This document shows positions 62,257 through 64,000 of a DNA stretch of 64,000 bases, piece after piece (the first letter of the stretch is position 1; each line of letters begins with the position of its first letter). Under the pieces are notes generated by a model. The model saw nothing but the letters and a program-made list of their open reading frames with translations, made no database searches and was not told the DNA's origin. Position numbers and translations under genes: made by a program. Origin of the DNA: Callorhinus ursinus (taxonomy: Eukaryota > Chordata > Mammalia > Carnivora > Otariidae); assembly GCF_003265705.1 (NCBI RefSeq), contig NW_020312775.1, positions 1,720,270 through 1,784,269 on the forward strand. The letters are read 5' to 3'.

Positions 62257-63596
62257 GTTGTCTGATTGCTGAGGCTAGGACTTCTGGTACTATGTTAAAT
62301 AGTAATGGTGAGAGTGAACATCCTTATCTTGTTCCTGAACGTAGAGGAAAAGCTCTCAGTTTTTCCCCATTGAGGATGATAAATTAGCTGTGGGTCTTTC
62401 ATATATGGCCTTTATGATGTTGATGAATGTTCCATCTATACCTACTTTGTTAAGGGTTTTATCAAGAATGGATGCTGTACTCTGTCAAATGGTTCTTCTG
62501 CATCTACTGAGAGGATCATATGGGTTCTTACCCTTTCTTTTATTAATGTGGTGTATCACTTGGATTGATTTGTAAATATTGAACCTCCCCTACAGCCCAG
62601 GAATAAATCCCATTTGATCATGGTGAATAATTTGTTTAATGTACTGTTGGATTCAATTTGCTAGTATCTTGTTGAGAATTTTTGCATTTTTGTTCATCAG
62701 GGATATTAGCCTGTAATTCTCCTTTTTATTGGGGTCTTTGTCTGGTTTTGGAATCAAAGTAATGATGGCCTTATAGAATGAGTTTTGATGTTTTCCTTCC
62801 ATTTCTATTTTTTGGAATAGTTTGAGAAGAATAGGTATTAACCTTTCTTTAAATGTTTGGTAGAATTCCCCTGGGAAGCCATCTTGCCTTGGGCTTTAAT
62901 TTATTGGGAGATTATTGATTACTGATTCAATTTCTTTGCTGGTTATGGGTCTGTTCAAATTTTCTATTTCTTCTTGTTTCAGTTTTGGTAGTTTGTATGT
63001 CATGGAATGTCATGTTTTCATTTTCATTTGCTTCCATGTATTTTTTTATTTCTTCTTAAATTCCTGCTAAGCCACTCATTCCTTAGTAGGGTATGTTCTT
63101 TAATCTTCATGTATTTGTAGTCTTTCCAAATATTTTCTTGGGGTTGCCTTTGAGTGTCATAGCATTGTGGTATGAAAATATGTATGGTATGATCTTCATC
63201 TTTTTGTACTTGTTGAGGACTGATTTGTGACCCAGTGTGTGATCTGTTCTGGAGAATTTTCCATGTGCACTCAAAAAGAATGTGTCTTCTGCTGCTTTGG
63301 GATGAAATGCTCTGAATATATCCATGAAGTCCATCTGGGCCAGAGTGTCATTCAAAGTCATTATTTCCTTTTTGATTTTCTGCTTAGATGATCTATTTCT
63401 GTAACTGTGATGTTAAAGTCCCCTATTATAATTGTATTAGTATCTATGAGTTTATGTTTGTTTCTAAATGATTTATATATTTGGGTGCTCCCAAGTTGGG
63501 AGCATAAATATTTACAATTGTTAGATTATCTTGATGGATAGACTCCTTAATTATGATATAATTCCCCTCTTTCTGTCTTGTTAAAGTCTTTGGTTT

Positions 63597-63823
63597 AAAA
63601 TATAGTTTGGGGTTCCTGGGTGGTATAATCAGTTAATCATCCAGCTCTCTGTTTCGCCTCAGGTCATGATCTCAGGGTCGTGAGATTGAACCCTGTGTTG
63701 GGCTCCACACTCAGCATGGAGTCTGCTTGAGATTCTTTCTCCCTCTCCCTCTGCCCTTCCAGCTCATGCTGTCTCTCTTAAATAAATAAATATTTAAAAT
63801 AATAAAAAATAAAATCTAGTTTG
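63597..63823 (+). mobile_element. Can-SINE nested in LINE-1, 13-bp target-site duplication
   Basis: The SINE body at 63610-63810 has head GGGTTCCTGGGTGGTATAAT and an (AAAT)n tail. AAAATATAGTTTG (63597-63609) and AAAATCTAGTTTG (63811-63823) flank it with one difference. It is more diverged than the 62.0-kb copy in the same LINE-1. Confidence 0.9.
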
Positions 63824-64000
63824 ATATGACTACTCCAGCTTTTTTTTTTTTTTTGGTGTCTGTTAGCATGATAGATTGTTCTCCATCCCCTCACTTTCAA
63901 TCTGCAGGTGTCTTTAGGTCTAAAATGAGTCTCTTGTAAGCAGCATATTGATGGGTCTTGTTTTTCTATCCATTCTGATACCCTATGTCTTTTGATTGGA

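Larger units (their letters stand above)
60920..64000 (-). mobile_element. LINE-1, antisense, running past the window end
   Basis: Starts with a T run (A-tail), then the 3' UTR in reverse ('gttagttaacatatagtgta', 'cataacacccagtgctcatc'-like), then ORF2 read on the minus strand. Just after 61465 it jumps from near the ORF2 end to the ORF2 C-terminal third, so roughly a kilobase is missing. The endonuclease and start lie towards or beyond 64000. Minus-strand frames at 61669-61914 and 63107-63361 are ORF2 pieces; many stops and shifts separate them. SINEs at 62004-62256 and 63597-63823 are nested in it. Confidence 0.9.

Overview
The window is mammalian nuclear DNA, most likely from a non-canid caniform carnivore (bear, seal or mustelid type). 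The evidence is at least nine tRNA-derived Can-SINE copies of the 'GGCGCCTGGGTGGCTCAGT' type, carnivore-style LINE-1 copies with the matching 3' end, and older mammal-wide MIR, L2, MER5 and L1M repeats. The SINE body differs from the dog SINEC_Cf and cat forms as I remember them, so the species is inferred.

I can support only one host gene. The last coding exon of PCDH19 (protocadherin-19, an X-linked delta-2 protocadherin) lies at 10315-10904 on the + strand. It opens after a good splice acceptor, carries the conserved cytoplasmic CM2-type motif and a WAVE-binding (WIRS) motif, and ends at a TAA. Bases 1-10314 are the preceding intron; I found no upstream exon in it. The 3' UTR starts at 10905. 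A proximal AATAAA lies at 11557 and a likely distal ATTAAA at 16023, so a short and a roughly 5.1-kb UTR are both plausible. The long UTR contains two inverted MER5-like copies that could pair.

From about 16.05 kb to 64 kb the sequence looks like the gene-poor 3' flank of PCDH19. Bases 16-42 kb are mostly unique DNA with scattered MIR, L2, SINE and short LINE-1 3' ends. Bases 42.8-48.3 kb hold a nested stack: an old L2, interrupted by a Can-SINE, whose A-tail is interrupted by a 5.2-kb decayed LINE-1. Bases 50.4-58 kb are layered old LINE-1 remnants, and 60.9-64 kb is an antisense LINE-1 running off the window, itself hit by two SINEs. None of the LINE-1 copies has intact open reading frames.

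There is no operon, CRISPR array, tRNA or rRNA gene, or phage. I did not find a convincing undescribed system. The most useful leads are the PCDH19 coding-tail contraction, the inverted MER5 pair in its 3' UTR, the nested L2/SINE/LINE-1 stack and two very young SINE copies likely to be presence/absence markers.
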